Below, one piece after another: positions 6,438 to 7,441 of a stretch of DNA of 7,441 bases (positions are counted from its first letter, which is position 1; each line of letters starts with the position of its first letter). The DNA lies in the NCBI GenBank assembly GCA_022600395.1, contig JAHZKM010000036.1, positions 1-7,441 on the forward strand, read 5' to 3'. The stretch comes from Pseudomonadota bacterium (lineage in GTDB: Bacteria > Pseudomonadota > Gammaproteobacteria > PS1 > Pseudothioglobaceae). The translations under genes and the position numbers were made by a program. The notes under the pieces are model-generated. The model saw only the letters and a program-made list of their open reading frames with translations. It did not search any database and had not been told where the DNA came from.

Positions 6438-6743
6438 ATGAAAAAAATAGTTGCCTTAATTTTTGTAACTTTAAACTTTAACGCCCATGCTCTTTCGCCT
6501 AACGAAATGCTTGTTGTGATTGGTGCGGTTAAATATTACAATGAAAACTGTGGCGGACTTACTTATCAAGGTATAAAAAAAATGAATAGATCGCTCAAGC
6601 ACTTTGACATGGATAAAACACCAGTTAATATTTTAGAGCAAAATTCAATGGCTATTTCTGGCTATCAAACAGCACAAAAGTTTGGCTGTCATGGCACTAA
6701 AAGAGAGGCGCAAAAAGCCGGATACGGTCAATATATTAATTAA
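6438..6743 (+). CDS. Small exported protein with two cysteines, function unknown
   Basis: I do not recognise this family. The product from the ATG at 6438 is 101 residues. It starts with a classic Sec signal peptide: MKK, a hydrophobic core (IVALIFVTLNF), and a likely signal peptidase I site NAHA|LS after residue 18. The mature part of about 83 residues is predicted mostly helical and has exactly two cysteines (Cys38 in ENCGG and Cys84 in FGCHG), which could form a disulfide in the periplasm; it is rich in Lys, Asn, Tyr and Gln near its end. In-frame TTG codons at 6426 and 6429 would add four residues before the signal peptide and lie inside the dyad, so ATG 6438 is preferred. It lies 75 bp after ubiG and is convergent with acpS, sharing a TTAA at the stops. 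No Shine-Dalgarno sequence is visible. Confidence 0.75.
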   Translation: MKKIVALIFVTLNFNAHALSPNEMLVVIGAVKYYNENCGGLTYQGIKKMNRSLKHFDMDKTPVNILEQNSMAISGYQTAQKFGCHGTKREAQKAGYGQYIN

Positions 6744-7162
6744 AAAGTTGTGCCGTAATCCTTTGACTGCTCTTCATTTTCCTCACCCAATTCCAATACC
6801 ACAAATGCGACTGCGTTGAGTTTTTCATCAGACAGACTTAAATGCGCTTGCTTGATATTTTGGCTTACCAAATAAAGACGTAACTTTTCACTTGGAATGA
6901 AATACGGCTTACCATTGTCGTTGTTACGAATAGTCAAATCCTGAAAACTAACAATCTTACCAATGCCAGTTCCTAAGGCTTTTGCAAATGCTTCTTTTGC
7001 TGCAAAACGTTTAGCGCAATAAGCCGCACTATTGCCTTTGTTAGCAAACAATAATTGTTCATGATCTGACAAAACTCGTCTAACGAAACCATCTTTGTTT
7101 TTGCTTAAAATATGCTCTACACGCTCGATATTGATAATATCGGTGCCAACACCGTAAATCAT
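6740..7162 (-). CDS. acpS: Holo-[acyl-carrier-protein] synthase AcpS
   Basis: AcpS transfers the 4'-phosphopantetheine arm of coenzyme A to the conserved serine of apo-acyl carrier protein, activating it for fatty acid synthesis in the cytoplasm. The 140-residue product has GVGTDII with the Mg-binding Asp8 and [17 protein letters not shown] (51-67) with Glu57, corresponding to Asp9 and Glu58 of E. coli AcpS, then [16 protein letters not shown] (107-122) near the end. E. coli AcpS has 126 residues; here about 14 extra, mostly polar residues ([15 protein letters not shown], 126-140) extend the C terminus and bring the stop into overlap with the convergent gene. The ATG overlaps the pdxJ stop (ATGA at 7159-7162), and AAGG lies close before the ATG, the only Shine-Dalgarno-like sequence among the starts in this window. 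The pdxJ-acpS pairing is common in proteobacteria. Confidence 0.96.
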   Translation of the reverse strand: MIYGVGTDIINIERVEHILSKNKDGFVRRVLSDHEQLLFANKGNSAAYCAKRFAAKEAFAKALGTGIGKIVSFQDLTIRNNDNGKPYFIPSEKLRLYLVSQNIKQAHLSLSDEKLNAVAFVVLELGEENEEQSKDYGTTF

Positions 7163-7441
7163 AGCCTTGCCTTAAGCATTAGTTCTTTCATTTCACGCGT
7201 TGCCTGCTCAAGACCGACAAAAACAGCTCTAGCAATAATGGAATGACCAATATTAAGCTCGACAATTTCAGGCAACTCTGCAATTGCTATAGTGTTTTCT
7301 AGGGTAAGTCCATGTCCAGCATTAACTTGCAGCCCAATAGAATGTGCATAAGTTGCCATAGATTTAATGCGTTCAAACTCTTGTTGTTGCTCCACGCCAT
7401 GAGCATCAGCATAGTGTCCAGTATGCAGCTCAATGACTGGC
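7159..7441 (-). CDS. pdxJ: Pyridoxine 5'-phosphate synthase PdxJ, C-terminal part (5' end outside window)
   Basis: PdxJ condenses 1-deoxy-D-xylulose 5-phosphate with the aminoacetone phosphate product of PdxA to make pyridoxine 5'-phosphate, in the DXP-dependent vitamin B6 route. The last 93 residues are visible (E. coli PdxJ has 243), and the frame stays open to the window edge; the GTG at 7393-7395 is an internal Val. Signatures are [15 protein letters not shown] at the left end of the fragment, VNAGHGL, whose His matches E. coli His193 implicated in catalysis, and [13 protein letters not shown], a phosphate-binding loop of this TIM-barrel enzyme. The ending [10 protein letters not shown] is also typical. 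The stop overlaps the acpS ATG by 4 bp, so the two form an operon with acpS downstream. Confidence 0.96.
   Translation of the reverse strand, partial: PVIELHTGHYADAHGVEQQQEFERIKSMATYAHSIGLQVNAGHGLTLENTIAIAELPEIVELNIGHSIIARAVFVGLEQATREMKELMLKARL

Noticed and set aside
7393..7395. GTG as the start of a short independent gene
   Set aside because: The frame continues upstream to the window edge with PdxJ-specific sequence ([13 protein letters not shown]), so the GTG encodes an internal valine.
1..7441. CRISPR arrays, insertion sequences, toxin-antitoxin, phage or other defence genes
   Set aside because: No regularly spaced repeats, transposase-like frames or recognisable system components were seen; nearly all the sequence is accounted for by conserved housekeeping genes.

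Overview
The window is a compact, AT-rich stretch of bacterial chromosome (G+C roughly 35-40% by eye) carrying housekeeping genes. The ffh / ypjD(corE) divergent pair, the pdxJ-acpS operon, UbiG and the BCP-type peroxiredoxins point to a gammaproteobacterium. The low G+C, near-zero spacing and lack of Shine-Dalgarno sequences would fit a streamlined lineage such as the SUP05/Thioglobus group or related symbionts, but that placement is a guess from style, not from a marker.

Layout. (1) 1-282: 3' end of hisD (histidine biosynthesis, + strand). (2) 283-629: about 350 bp of non-coding, very AT-rich DNA with a weak terminator-like hairpin after hisD and, at 458-565, a 12-bp inverted repeat enclosing two further hairpins. 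(3) 630-2054: ffh (signal recognition particle GTPase, - strand), divergent from ypjD/corE (2118-2903, + strand). (4) 2900-4687: lepA (EF4, - strand), convergent with ypjD; the two stop codons share one TTAA. (5) 4732-5667: two tandem BCP/PrxQ peroxiredoxin genes, about 70% identical in protein, repeated with an exact 486-bp period that includes a promoter-like TGATAAAAT. (6) 5664-6362: ubiG, overlapping the second peroxiredoxin gene by ATGA. (7) 6438-6743: a small exported protein with two cysteines, preceded by a 10-bp perfect dyad. (8) 6740-7441: the pdxJ-acpS operon on the - strand (pdxJ cut by the window end), again convergent with its neighbour through a shared TTAA.

How the genes fit together. 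Ffh and LepA act in co-translational targeting and translation. HisD, PdxJ (vitamin B6), AcpS (activation of acyl carrier protein) and UbiG (ubiquinone methylation) are core biosynthesis. The peroxiredoxin-peroxiredoxin-ubiG unit groups peroxide defence with a quinone biosynthesis enzyme in what looks like one transcription unit. I see no mobile element, CRISPR array, tRNA or rRNA, and no evident new defence or biosynthetic system. The less ordinary points are the duplicated peroxiredoxin with its duplicated promoter-like element, the structured region after hisD, the unidentified exported protein, and the repeated TTAA and ATGA gene junctions.
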